In this document: piece after piece, positions 50,506 to 59,575 of the stretch | Layout of the letters: the number at the start of each line of letters is the position of its first letter | How positions within the stretch are numbered: the stretch's first letter is position 1 | NCBI RefSeq assembly: GCF_036030735.1 | Contig: NZ_CP107928.1 | Coordinates: 8,060,001 to 8,124,000 of the forward strand | Source: Streptomyces sp. NBC_00425 | GTDB taxonomy: Bacteria; Actinomycetota; Actinomycetes; Streptomycetales; Streptomycetaceae | Length of the DNA: 64,000 bases | Direction of reading: 5' to 3' | Notes under the pieces: model-generated | The model's database searches: none | The model's input: the letters and a program-made list of their open reading frames with translations, nothing else | What the model was told of the DNA's origin: nothing | Position numbers and translations under genes: made by a program

Positions 50506-51564
50506 TCAGGCCTGGGTGAAGCCGTTCATGATCGCTGTGGGCCGTTTGCTGGAGGAGTCCCAGGCGCCCATGTTGTAGCCGGTGAACGGGGACATGCACT
50601 CCGGCTCCCAGTAGAAGATCCCCTGCCCGCCGTTGGCCTTGAGGGCCTTGATGTAGGCGACCAGCGAGGCCTGGGTGGCGGAGACCCGGTCCACCCGGCC
50701 ACCGAACTCGCTCTGCAGGAACGGTTTGCCGTAGGCGGCGGAGATCTTCTTCATGTTCGCCACGATCCCGGGGGCGAGGTCGGCACTGCCGTAGGACGAG
50801 AACACCGACATGTCCCACTTGCCGCCGCTCGCCGCGAAGCGGCTGAAGAACGTCGTCATCACGTCGCACTTCTGCGGCTGGGCCAGGTGGATGCACACCG
50901 TCGAGTTCGGCGACACCGCCTTGACCTGGTCGTATGCGGCGTTGAGCAGACCGGTCATCTGCGCCCCGTTGGAGACGCTGCCGACGGGGCGGCAGATCCC
51001 GCTGTTGATCTCGTTGCCGATCTGGACCCAGGTGGGGAGCACGTCGTTGCTCCTCATGACCGTCATGGTCTGGTTCACGTACGTGCCCATCGCGGTGCGC
51101 ATCTGGCTGTAGTTCATGTTCCGCCAGGCCGCGGGCGGGTTCTGCACGCCGACGGAGTTCCAGGTGTCGCCGAACATGTAGTCGAGCATGATCGACATGC
51201 CGGCGGCCTTGACCCGCTTGGCGAAGGCGGCGACCTCGTGGATGCCGCAGTGCCCGTTGGCCGGGTCGTTGGACGGGTTGACGAAGGTGCGCAGGCGTAC
51301 GGCGGTGATGCCGTAGCCCTTGAGGATCGTCAGCAGGTCCTGGGTCTGCCCGCTCGCGTTCTTCCAGGAGTAGCCGCGCGCCTCCATCTGAGGCGCCCAG
51401 CTGATGTCGACGCCCTTGACGAAGCTCGCGGCGGCCTCGGCAGGCGTCTCGAGTTCGGCGAACGCGGCGGCCGTGGCGAGCGCCCCGGCGGTCGCGGTGG
51501 TGGCCCTGAGCAGGGTTCGCCGGCTGATGCGCCCGGCAGCTGGTGTGGGGGGTTGCGGGGACAT
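50506..51564 (-). CDS. Tat-exported GH53 endo-beta-1,4-galactanase
   Basis: A 352-aa single-domain GH53. Tat signal SRRTLLRATTATAGALATAA; the barrel begins KGVDISWAPQMEARGYSW. WVQIGNEINSG carries the acid/base Glu and FLQSEFGGRVD the nucleophile. Paralogous to the larger GH53 at 39076, without its extra domain. It acts on galactan side chains. Divergent from the PL11 gene across a 679-bp region. Confidence 0.9.
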   Translation of the reverse strand: MSPQPPTPAAGRISRRTLLRATTATAGALATAAAFAELETPAEAAASFVKGVDISWAPQMEARGYSWKNASGQTQDLLTILKGYGITAVRLRTFVNPSNDPANGHCGIHEVAAFAKRVKAAGMSIMLDYMFGDTWNSVGVQNPPAAWRNMNYSQMRTAMGTYVNQTMTVMRSNDVLPTWVQIGNEINSGICRPVGSVSNGAQMTGLLNAAYDQVKAVSPNSTVCIHLAQPQKCDVMTTFFSRFAASGGKWDMSVFSSYGSADLAPGIVANMKKISAAYGKPFLQSEFGGRVDRVSATQASLVAYIKALKANGGQGIFYWEPECMSPFTGYNMGAWDSSSKRPTAIMNGFTQA

Positions 51565-52167
51565 GGTAGGTCCTTTCCTTCCGTCGGCCGTGGGTGAGAC
51601 GTCGCGGTCGGCGGAGAGCGGATCAGTGAGAAAGAGACTTCCAGGAGCGAGGCGGGTGATGGGGGCAACTGGCGCTCAGGGTCAGGGAGTTGGTGTAGCG
51701 CGTGCGATCCAGCCGATGCTGCCTCCCTCGGTGTGGCGACAACTGAGGCAGGACTGTTGCGAGTGGCGCGTGTCGGAGAGAGCGGCCTTGGCATGCCAGG
51801 GACGCTCCTCCAGGTCGGAGCTGTGAGCGATCACAGAAGTGTTGCGACGAAAGTGCGCAATCGCATCACAACGAACCGGAGGTGCATCACGCAGCTTCCC
51901 GATCGGGCACGAAGCTGTCAACCATTGCTCACCGATCCAATGGAAGAAGCAGTGCGATCCTGTGGGCGGGTGTTCGCCGTGCCTCGACTGCGGGTCGTCT
52001 GAACCGGTTGGAGTCATCCCAGTTCAAGTGCCCTTTCAGAAGGAATGCGGCGACGGGGACGAGGCTGTGCGCGGGCATCTCGTCGGCTCACACTCGAACA
52101 CACTCGAACAGGGAAAGCCAACAGAATGCTTGACGGGCTATCAGTGGATTCCTACCCTCGCAGCGAA
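51565..52167. promoter_or_regulatory. Divergent region between GH53 and PL11, no gene
   Basis: About 0.6 kb. Frames open through it on the plus strand lack family character and a plausible start. It should hold both promoters; the only clear site is the CebR-like box at its right end. Confidence 0.45.
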
Positions 52168-52181
52168 TGGGAGCGTTCCCA
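52168..52181. promoter_or_regulatory. CebR-like operator before the PL11 gene
   Basis: TGGGAGCGTTCCCA, one base from the Streptomyces CebR consensus TGGGAGCGCTCCCA, 62 bp before the start. The same 14-mer recurs at 58123. Confidence 0.65.
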
Positions 52182-52243
52182 CGCTATGGGCAGACCGCCG
52201 TCTCCGCGATCTTCACATAGCCCCCCACACATCGGAGGTCATC

Positions 52244-54148
52244 GTGACCGACCCGCACCGGTATCCGCGCACCGCATCGCCCCCAAGGCGATTCCAACGC
52301 CGGTCGAGCAAGCGGCTGTTCCGCGGCCTGACGGCCGCCACCGCCCTGGCCCTCGCCGCACTCACCGGACTGCCGCAGACCGCGCACGCCGCGACCGCGC
52401 GGCAGGTGGAACGCCTGGATCGGGGCCTGACCAGCGTCCACACCGGCAGCGGGAACCTGGTGTCGTGGCGGTGGCTGGCCACTGACCCCAACGACGTGGC
52501 CTTCAACGTCTACCGCGGCGCCACCAGGCTCAACTCCTCGCCCCTGACCACCTCGACGAACTATCTGGACGCCGGCGCCCCGGACTCGGCGGACTACACG
52601 GTGCGCGCGGTGGTGAACGGCGTCGAGCAGGCGCCGTCCGAGCACGCGCTCCAGTTCCGCACCGGGTACAAGGACGTGCCGATCTCCCCGCCGCCCGGAG
52701 GCACGTCACCGGGCAACTCGCCGTACACCTACGAGGCCAACGACGCCTCCGTCGGCGACCTCGACGGCGACGGCACCCTGGACATCGTTCTGAAGTGGCA
52801 GCCGACGAACGCCAAGGACAACTCCCAGTCCGGCTACACCGGCAACACGATCGTCGACGGCATCAAGCTCGACGGCACTCGCCTGTGGCGTGTCGACCTG
52901 GGCCGCAACATACGCTCCGGCGCGCACTACACGCAGTTCCAGGTGTACGACTACGACGGCGACGGCAAGGCCGAGGTCGCCATGAAGACCGCCGACGGCA
53001 CGAAGGACGGAACCGGCGCGGTCATAGGCAGTTCGTCGGCCGATCACCGCAACTCCAGCGGCTACGTCCTGTCCGGCCCCGAGTATCTGACGATGTTCAA
53101 CGGGCAGAAGGGCAAGGCGATGCAGTCCGTCGACTACGTCCCAGGCCGTGGCACGGTGTCGTCCTGGGGGGACTCCTACGGCAACCGCGTGGACCGTTTC
53201 CTGGCGGGCACGGCGTATCTGGACGGCTCCCGCCCTTCGGTGATCATGGCTCGTGGCTACTACACCCGCGCGGTGATCGCGGCATGGGACTGGCGGAACG
53301 GGCAGTTCACCCGCCGGTGGACCTTCGACTCCAACGCCAACAGCGGCTACGCCGGCCAGGGCAACCACCAACTGTCGGTCGCGGACGTCGACGGCGACGG
53401 CAAGGACGAGATCGTCTACGGCGCGATGGCCGTCGACGACAACGGCGACGGCCTGTGGACGACACGGAACGGCCACGGGGACGCGATGCACGTGGGCGAC
53501 CTCGACCCGTCCCGGCCGGGTCTGGAGGAGTTCAAGGTCGACGAGGACGGTTCCAAGCCGTCCTCCTGGATGGCGGATGCGAGGACCGGCCAGATCCTCT
53601 GGTCCACCCCCGCCGGCGGTGACAACGGCCGGGGCGTGTCCGGTGACATCTGGTCCGGCAGCGCGGGCGCCGAGTCGTGGTCGTCGCTCGTGAGCGGCGT
53701 CCGCAACCCCAAGGGCGCGGTGGTCGCCAGCCGTAAGCCCGGGTCCAGCAACTTCCTGGCGTGGTGGGACGGCGACACGGTCCGCGAACTCCTCGACGGC
53801 ACCCACATCGACAAGTACGGCACCTCCGGCGACACCCGCCTGCTGACCGGCTCCGGGGTCCACTCCAACAACGGCACCAAGTCGACGCCGTCCCTCTCCG
53901 GCGACATCCTCGGCGACTGGCGCGAGGAGGTCATCTGGCCGACGTCCAACAACACGGCCCTGCGGATCTACTCCACGCCGTACCAGACCACTACGCGGAT
54001 CACGACCCTCCTCCACGACACCCAGTACCGCACGGCCCTGGCCTGGCAGAACACCGCCTACAACCAGCCCCCGCACCCCAGCTTCTTCATCGGCGCCAAC
54101 ATGCCCACGCCACCCCGCCCCACCGTCGCGCTGCCGAACAGCCTCTGA
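52244..54148 (+). CDS. Secreted PL11 rhamnogalacturonan lyase
   Basis: A 634-aa exported lyase. GTG at 52244 behind GGAGG; signal peptide (LTAATALALAALTGLPQTAH). An N-terminal Fn3-like part (VSWRWLATDPNDVAFNVYRG) precedes an eight-bladed propeller with repeated calcium loops DLDGDGTLDI, DYDGDGKAEV and DVDGDGKDEI. GTSPGNSPYTYEANDASVGD and the C-terminal FFIGANMPTPPRP are family features. Cleaves the rhamnose-galacturonic acid backbone by beta-elimination. Probably repressed through the CebR-like box upstream. Confidence 0.93.
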   Translation: MTDPHRYPRTASPPRRFQRRSSKRLFRGLTAATALALAALTGLPQTAHAATARQVERLDRGLTSVHTGSGNLVSWRWLATDPNDVAFNVYRGATRLNSSPLTTSTNYLDAGAPDSADYTVRAVVNGVEQAPSEHALQFRTGYKDVPISPPPGGTSPGNSPYTYEANDASVGDLDGDGTLDIVLKWQPTNAKDNSQSGYTGNTIVDGIKLDGTRLWRVDLGRNIRSGAHYTQFQVYDYDGDGKAEVAMKTADGTKDGTGAVIGSSSADHRNSSGYVLSGPEYLTMFNGQKGKAMQSVDYVPGRGTVSSWGDSYGNRVDRFLAGTAYLDGSRPSVIMARGYYTRAVIAAWDWRNGQFTRRWTFDSNANSGYAGQGNHQLSVADVDGDGKDEIVYGAMAVDDNGDGLWTTRNGHGDAMHVGDLDPSRPGLEEFKVDEDGSKPSSWMADARTGQILWSTPAGGDNGRGVSGDIWSGSAGAESWSSLVSGVRNPKGAVVASRKPGSSNFLAWWDGDTVRELLDGTHIDKYGTSGDTRLLTGSGVHSNNGTKSTPSLSGDILGDWREEVIWPTSNNTALRIYSTPYQTTTRITTLLHDTQYRTALAWQNTAYNQPPHPSFFIGANMPTPPRPTVALPNSL

Positions 54149-54161
54149 GCCGGACAGCCGT

Positions 54162-54199
54162 CTTCCCTGATGCTTGAGCGAGTTCAGGCATGAGGGAAG
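54162..54199 (+). terminator. Terminator of the PL11 gene
   Basis: 16-bp arms with one mismatch and one G-U pair around a 6-nt loop, 14 bp after the stop. Confidence 0.6.
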
Positions 54200-54724
54200 G
54201 GGTGTTCGTCGAACGAGTAGAACCTGGCACGGGTAACGCAGCACTGGCATTGGTGCACGTATCGCGCTGATGGTTGTTCTTGGGGTACTGCACCTGTCGG
54301 AGATGGCGGTCGCACGGACTGGGCTGAAGTCCGGGGACCCGGTACCGCCTTCTTCTGGCCTCATGGTTGTTGCCGCCGAGACCGTCAGAGGATTGCTGCC
54401 GCGTACCATTTCCGCCGAGATCATCGCCCACCGCAGCACAGGCGCCGGTCTGTCCTTGTCTCGCGTCCCCGACCCGATCCGCGGCTCCGTCCCGGTGGCC
54501 GCGAAGCCGCCGCTCGCTCGCTGACAAGCCACGAGAATCGAAAGGCGCTGAGGACGCTCATGAGGAGCGGGGCGGCGCGGAGTGTAGTCACCCTGGCCGT
54601 GAAAACGTCTCAGTCCTACGGCTCTTTCTCTCAACGGGCCGGCATCCGCGAGAGTTTCTCCGACCGGAGCCCGGTTCTGCGTGACAGAGGTTCAGCCGCA
54701 TGCCTGCAACCTCACCGACCATCC
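54200..54724. other. About 0.5 kb without a recognisable gene
   Basis: A plus-strand frame of 84 codons (54270-54524) has no ribosome site or family match. Nothing supported. Confidence 0.35.
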
Positions 54725-55275
54725 CGCGCAACTCACCTCATGCCATGCCCGCAACCGCCGAAACTCCTCGCGCTTCAACGGCAACTCGCGAATCAGCGAG
54801 GAGAGTTGCACATCGTCCCGGGCTCCTGCCGACACTCATCCGCAGAACGCCAGCGACTGTCGCAGCCATGCGGGCCGGTTCGGCGGACCGATCCCAGGCT
54901 GCCGGCGAGAGGAACATCCACCGGGCCATGCTCCGCTCCCCGCGCGGCAGTCGGGCACAGTCCCCGAAGACAATGGTGGTGAGCCGGTTCCATCCGAGGA
55001 TGTCCAGGCGTCGGCTGACGAAGAAGGCGGGCACGCCGAGCGTGCCGCGGAGGTGCTGGGCGGTGGGCTGAAGCAGCTGCGGCAGGGGCGCCGACCGCGG
55101 TGTGCTGTTCCGGTCGGCCTGGGCCGGCCGGAACAGATGGTCCCGTTCCTTCTCGGTCGGGCGCTCTGCGTGGGCCAGGGCGTCCGCCACCTCAGCCGAC
55201 ATGCTTACGCCGTAGCCCTGGTCCAGGTGTGCGTAGCTCTGAGAGACCGCAGAAACTCCTTGAGCTTGGCACGCC
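54725..55275 (-). pseudogene. Decayed MmyB-type XRE regulator
   Basis: The minus strand still encodes most of the MmyB ligand domain: PTEKERDHLFRPAQ, VPAFFVSRRLDILGWNRLTT, IVFGDCARLPRGERSMARWM. Before it only scraps of the helix-turn-helix remain in two frames (KLKEFLRSLR; LRTPGPGLRRKHV). After a frameshift near the end comes LKREEFRRLRAWHEV, the usual C-terminus. An ATG at 55202 could still give a 154-aa protein without a DNA-binding domain. Confidence 0.7.
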
Positions 55276-55386
55276 GGTCAGTCCGGCAGACACTACGTCG
55301 TCGGTCGCTACATGTGCAGACATCGCTGTCCTCCGTTTGTCGAACGTGCTCCCAGGCGCGGAGCAGCGCGGCTTCTCCGGCCGGTA

Positions 55387-55446
55387 GGCGCGCAGTTGAC
55401 CAGGTCGCACACCGGGTGGCATCGCCACCCGGCCCAACTGCGCGCC
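55387..55446 (-). terminator. Nested hairpins after the GH5 gene
   Basis: Outer 12-bp arms GGCGCGCAGTTG (55387-55398) and complement (55435-55446) enclose an inner hairpin CCGGGTGGC-ATC-GCCACCCGG (55412-55432). 46 bp downstream of the GH5 stop; no T tract. Confidence 0.6.
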
Positions 55447-55492
55447 CACGAGGATGCGGAGGTACGTACCCGTCGCCGAGACTCGGGTCCTG

Positions 55493-56731
55493 TTACGTGC
55501 CGGCCGGAAGGGCGGAGCCGGCAACGCTGCTGTTGACGCCGCTCATGATGCCGTTGATGATGCCTTGCTGGGTCACCGCGAGGGAGCGCCGGTCGAACAG
55601 CCCGAACCCGTACCGGCCGGTTGCACCGTTGTCCCAGTAGACGCTGGCCGCCCCGTACTTCTTGGCGGTGGCCGCGACGGCCCGCGCAAAGTCCGCGCGA
55701 TACCTGTTGTTCGATGAATCGAACGACGACTTGTCGATCGCGCCGTACTCGCCGACGACCACCGGATACCCCTTCGTGACGAACACGTCGTGCATCGTCT
55801 TGAGCTGGGCGTCCAGATAGTCTTCCTGTCCCCAGGTCGACTTCCTCGATGGATTGGTCGCCGCTCGTCCCCACTGCGTGATGGTGCCGCTTTCCTCTCC
55901 GGCGAAGTCCCACGGAGCGTAGTGGTGGACGGAGATCATGATCCGCCGTTCACCGGCGGGAATGGAGGGGGAGCGGTACTGGTCGGAGGGAAGCTTGAAG
56001 CCGTAATTCCCCGCGGTGTAGTCGATGTTCGTGTTCCAGCCGGCCACGAGCAGCCACCTCGAACTGTTGTTGCCACCCGTCTTCCGTACGGTGTCCACGA
56101 AGATCTGGTTGTAACTGTTGATGTTCGAGTAGCACGGTTGGGTCGGACGGCCGTACTGCCCGTCGAACTCCTCGTTCATGGCCTCGAGGATCAGGCGCTG
56201 GTCGTAGTTCTTGAACCTGTTCGCGATCTGCTGCCAGGCCTTCTCGTACTTGGCCTTGATCGTCGTCTGGGAGGAGGAATCGCAGATCAACCAGGAGCCG
56301 CTGACGTTCTTGTAGCCGTCGCCGTGCATGTTGATCATCACATGCAGGCCCCTGTTGTAGGCGTAGTTGACGACCTCCTGGACCCTGTTCAGCCAGGCGG
56401 CGTTGATGGTGTAGTTCGGGCCGGGGCCTATGTATCCCAGGTAGGAGACCGGGATCCGGATCGTCTTGAACCCTGCCGCTCTCACCTTGTCGATGAGGGC
56501 CTGTGTCACGGTCGGCTGGCCCCATGCCGTTTCGCTGGGGTATCCGTTGGTGGTGGCTTCGAGCTGGTTCCCCAGATTCCATCCCGCGCCCATGTCGGCC
56601 ACGATCTGCGAGGCGCTCGACTGTGCCACGGTATCGGCCGACGCCTGATGGGCCGTGCCGTACACAGATGCGGCAACCGCCAACATGACGGCAAGGAGAA
56701 CGACTCTGATCTTCCCTGCTAGTGAAGCCAT
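55493..56731 (-). CDS. Secreted GH5 endoglucanase-type glycosidase
   Basis: A 412-aa exported GH5 enzyme. ATG at 56731 with AGAGGAAAG; signal peptide to about 31 (TAHQASA). GAGWNLGNQLEATTNGYPSE is the typical barrel opening, RIPVSYLGYIG follows, LILEAMNEEFDG carries the Asn-Glu acid/base, and VVVGEYGAID the nucleophile. Likely a beta-1,4-glucanase or xyloglucanase on cell-wall glucan. It follows the esterase gene, with a CebR-like box upstream of that gene, which fits cellulose-linked control. Confidence 0.87.
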   Translation of the reverse strand: MASLAGKIRVVLLAVMLAVAASVYGTAHQASADTVAQSSASQIVADMGAGWNLGNQLEATTNGYPSETAWGQPTVTQALIDKVRAAGFKTIRIPVSYLGYIGPGPNYTINAAWLNRVQEVVNYAYNRGLHVMINMHGDGYKNVSGSWLICDSSSQTTIKAKYEKAWQQIANRFKNYDQRLILEAMNEEFDGQYGRPTQPCYSNINSYNQIFVDTVRKTGGNNSSRWLLVAGWNTNIDYTAGNYGFKLPSDQYRSPSIPAGERRIMISVHHYAPWDFAGEESGTITQWGRAATNPSRKSTWGQEDYLDAQLKTMHDVFVTKGYPVVVGEYGAIDKSSFDSSNNRYRADFARAVAATAKKYGAASVYWDNGATGRYGFGLFDRRSLAVTQQGIINGIMSGVNSSVAGSALPAGT

Positions 56732-56981
56732 GGGCTTTCCTCTCTTGCGGACTTGGGGGGGGTGTCGGATCCCCCAAGTGGACCTTTCTGCCCGAGTGCG
56801 AGCGGCAGGAGCCGCCCGGCTGTTCGGGGGTGTGATTTCTGGAGGCCTCGGGCCTGGGTCCGTACACAGTTGGCCCGGGCGTCCGCTGTTGCGCATCCGT
56901 GAACGGTCGCGCATCCCGCACGGCTCGGGTGCGCCGCGGTCACGGCGACCGCGCGCGTCCGGGGCCGTGCGTGGTGGCTCC

Positions 56982-57866
56982 TCAGCTCAGGGCTGATTCC
57001 CAAGTGGTCGTGCCGGAGGTGGCGTCGGAGCGCAGGCGGTCGCGGGCCGCGATGTCGCCGTACAGACTCCACCGCATCCAGTCCACGAAGGTGTTGACAG
57101 TGCGGGAGTCGCCGAAGTAGTTGCTGTGGCCGGCGCCGCGGAAGGTGAGGAACGCCTTGGCGGCGGGCAGTTCGCGGTATGCCTGACGGGCGGAGGAGAT
57201 CGGGCACGTTCCGTCCCGGTCGCCGTGCGTGAACAGGACCTTGGCGCGGACCGACGGGCTCGGGTTGCCCATGTCCACACAGGACATGGGGATCGCGGCG
57301 GTGATCCGCGCGTCCGGCCAGGCCGTGAGCAGGCCGTGGGTGGTCATGCCGCCCATCGAGTGGCCGGAGACACCGACTCCGACCGCTGTGTCGAGGTGGC
57401 CGGCCAGCGGGTCTCCGGCCGTGTTCAGGGCGAGGGTCCGGGTGATGACCTCGGAAACGTCCTTGGACTGGTTGCCGTTGTAGACGTCCTGGCCACTGAG
57501 GTTGGCGAAGTGGGGGGCGGGGACCACGAAGCCGGCCTCGGCCAGAGGTCGGATGATCGCCAGGGAATTCTGCGGGCTGCTGCTGAAGCCGTGCATGAAC
57601 TCACAGACCGGGAAGACGCCTTGGGCCACGGGTGCGTTGGTGACCGGGGAGCCACCGGGAGTGCCGGTGGCGGGGTAGTAGACGTAGGTGGTCCACCGGC
57701 GGCTGCCGCGGCTCCAGGCATATGGCCGCACGCCGACCGCGAACCGCTGGGTCGGAGCTCCGGCGCTTGCGACGGCGCCTGCTTGCCCTGTGCCGAGCAG
57801 TGACAGGCCTGCGCCCGCAGCTCCGGCTGCGCTCAGGGTCAGGAAACTGCGCCGTTGCATGGTCAT
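56982..57866 (-). CDS. Tat-exported alpha/beta-hydrolase (esterase), lectin-free paralogue
   Basis: A 294-aa secreted hydrolase nearly collinear with the catalytic part of the 37523-38836 protein: Tat signal MQRRSFLTLSAAGAAG, TTYVYYPATGTPGGSP, FMHGFSSSPQNSL, GVSGHSMGGMTTHG (nucleophile) and FTHGDRDGT. It lacks the beta-trefoil. ATG at 57866 behind AGGAG. Substrate unknown (acetylated glycans or polyesters). Confidence 0.84.
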   Translation of the reverse strand: MTMQRRSFLTLSAAGAAGAGLSLLGTGQAGAVASAGAPTQRFAVGVRPYAWSRGSRRWTTYVYYPATGTPGGSPVTNAPVAQGVFPVCEFMHGFSSSPQNSLAIIRPLAEAGFVVPAPHFANLSGQDVYNGNQSKDVSEVITRTLALNTAGDPLAGHLDTAVGVGVSGHSMGGMTTHGLLTAWPDARITAAIPMSCVDMGNPSPSVRAKVLFTHGDRDGTCPISSARQAYRELPAAKAFLTFRGAGHSNYFGDSRTVNTFVDWMRWSLYGDIAARDRLRSDATSGTTTWESALS

Positions 57867-58122
57867 GAAGACTCCTGGTGTGGGGGGGTGCGGAGCGCTG
57901 CTCGGTCAGGTGCCGGGAGGAGGCATCGGTGATGCCGGGGCGGTCGCACTGACCGAGGTGGTGGGGGGCATGGCCGTGGGGGTGGTCAGGTGGGCGTATC
58001 AGGAACGGTGGAGGACGTTCCGGTCCTGCCTGTGGCAGCGACCGTGGTGGTGCTCGATGGGGCGTTGCCCTGCGGGCAGAGACACGGTGACGGCGAGCCG
58101 GTGACCACCTGTGCCGCGCCTC

Positions 58123-58136
58123 TGGGAGCGTTCCCA
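58123..58136. promoter_or_regulatory. CebR-like operator upstream of the esterase/GH5 genes
   Basis: TGGGAGCGTTCCCA, identical to the box at 52168, 257 bp before the esterase start in a 428-bp gene-free stretch. The distance is long for a simple repressor site, so the promoter may lie far upstream. Confidence 0.6.
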
Positions 58137-58294
58137 CATCGGGTTGCAACAGTCAGAGTCCCGATCGGGTGCCGGTCTGTCAATCATTGGCGCCCAACTC
58201 TGTTGTCTTCGACGCGCATTCGACAGATCGAGGGGCGGGCGGCGCGGTATCGCGTCTCCGTGCATCGCCCCGTCACGCTCGCGACGGTCCCTCG

Positions 58295-59299
58295 TCAGCC
58301 GTGACCGATACCGGCACTCATGCCGGCGATCGTATGGGCCCTGATGTCGAGGTGCGGTCCCTCCGAGAATCGGGTCACCACGGCGCGGACATGGTCCTGG
58401 GCGGGCTGGAGGAGCCCGTCGTACACCGCGACGCAGACTTCCCGCGCCCGTGACCGGGGCCAGTCGGACGGCAGCAGCCCGATGGGGAGCAACGGGTCCA
58501 AAATGGGGAAGTGCCGGTAAGCGTGCATGACCTCGGTCCGTGCGCGCACCGCGTCGGCACCGGTGACGCCGTCGGCGCTGATGTGCGGGAGCAAGCCGCT
58601 CCAGCGACTGATGAACGCGTGATAGTGCTCGGCGATGCCGGTGAGGTCCCACGCCTCGACCGGGTTGCGGTCGACCGCCGTGTCCAGTTCCTCCTGCCGC
58701 GCGCGGAACACGGTCACCGCTCCTCGCGCCAGGTCGGCCACCTCGATCCGCCCCTTGGGGGTCAGGGGGTGCGGCGACACCCAGAGCGCGTCGTACAGCG
58801 GCGCGAACCCGCGCCAACGCAGCGCGGTGCGCAACGCCCGCCGCCGCGTGCTCTCCTGTTCCGGAACGGAGAAGGCGATCAGTGTCCACCGCCCGTCCCA
58901 CGAGTCGGGCTGAGTGGTGAAGGTGGCGATCGAGCTGGCGCCGCTCCACAGATCGACGGCGGCCTGAGACGTCAGCCGGTAGGAGCTGTACCGCCCTTGC
59001 CGGCTGCCCTCCAGCACCCCACGGCGCATCAGTCTGCTGATCGTCGTACGGGCGGCGCCCGGGGTCACATGGAACTCGCCGAGCAGCGCCACGATTGCCG
59101 CTGACGGCAGCCAGGACCGGACGGGGAACGTGTAGTCGGCGATCAACGTCACCGCGAGGCCCTGTGGCGAGACGGTGCTCTGCCAGCCGGGCGACCGTAC
59201 GGGGCCGGCGGCGCCGTCACCCTCGTCGGAGAAGATCTCCTCGAGGTGGGACAGGTTCGGCAAGGTCGGCTCCGACGCGGTGGACAGGATCGGCACCAC
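58295..59299 (-). CDS. PaaX-family transcriptional regulator
   Basis: About 334 aa. ALLGEFHVTPGAARTTISRL and RRGVLEGSRQGRYSSYRLT form the PaaX winged helix-turn-helix; DGRWTLIAFSVPEQESTRRR and RGFAPLYDALWVSPHP the central domain; the C-terminal domain follows. GTG at 59299 or 59296 is chosen without a visible ribosome site; a start further in is possible. PaaX proteins often respond to CoA-thioesters, but no phenylacetate genes are nearby. Confidence 0.83.
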   Translation of the reverse strand: MVPILSTASEPTLPNLSHLEEIFSDEGDGAAGPVRSPGWQSTVSPQGLAVTLIADYTFPVRSWLPSAAIVALLGEFHVTPGAARTTISRLMRRGVLEGSRQGRYSSYRLTSQAAVDLWSGASSIATFTTQPDSWDGRWTLIAFSVPEQESTRRRALRTALRWRGFAPLYDALWVSPHPLTPKGRIEVADLARGAVTVFRARQEELDTAVDRNPVEAWDLTGIAEHYHAFISRWSGLLPHISADGVTGADAVRARTEVMHAYRHFPILDPLLPIGLLPSDWPRSRAREVCVAVYDGLLQPAQDHVRAVVTRFSEGPHLDIRAHTIAGMSAGIGHG

Positions 59300-59575
59300 T
59301 TTAACGGCTGGGAGATCGTCGGGTGGAGCTCCGCCGGGATCGGCCCACCCGGCGGTACCTCCGCGCACCGGTGAAGCGCAGGTGCCCGGGCAGTGCCCCG
59401 CGGGCTCGGCACTCCTGCCTCCCGCTGCGCCTCGCGCTCCCGCGCCGCCCGCGCACTGCTTTCGCACCTCGCGGCCGGGAGTGCGTCCGGAGGGAGGGGA
59501 CGGAGCGCTACGGCCTCAGCGAAGCCGGCGATGGATGGGAAGGGCGTGGCATCGCATGGTCGGCGGGCGCATCCG

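Noticed and set aside
54270..54524. An 84-codon plus-strand ORF
   Set aside because: No ribosome site, no recognisable family, and located in a decayed intergenic stretch.
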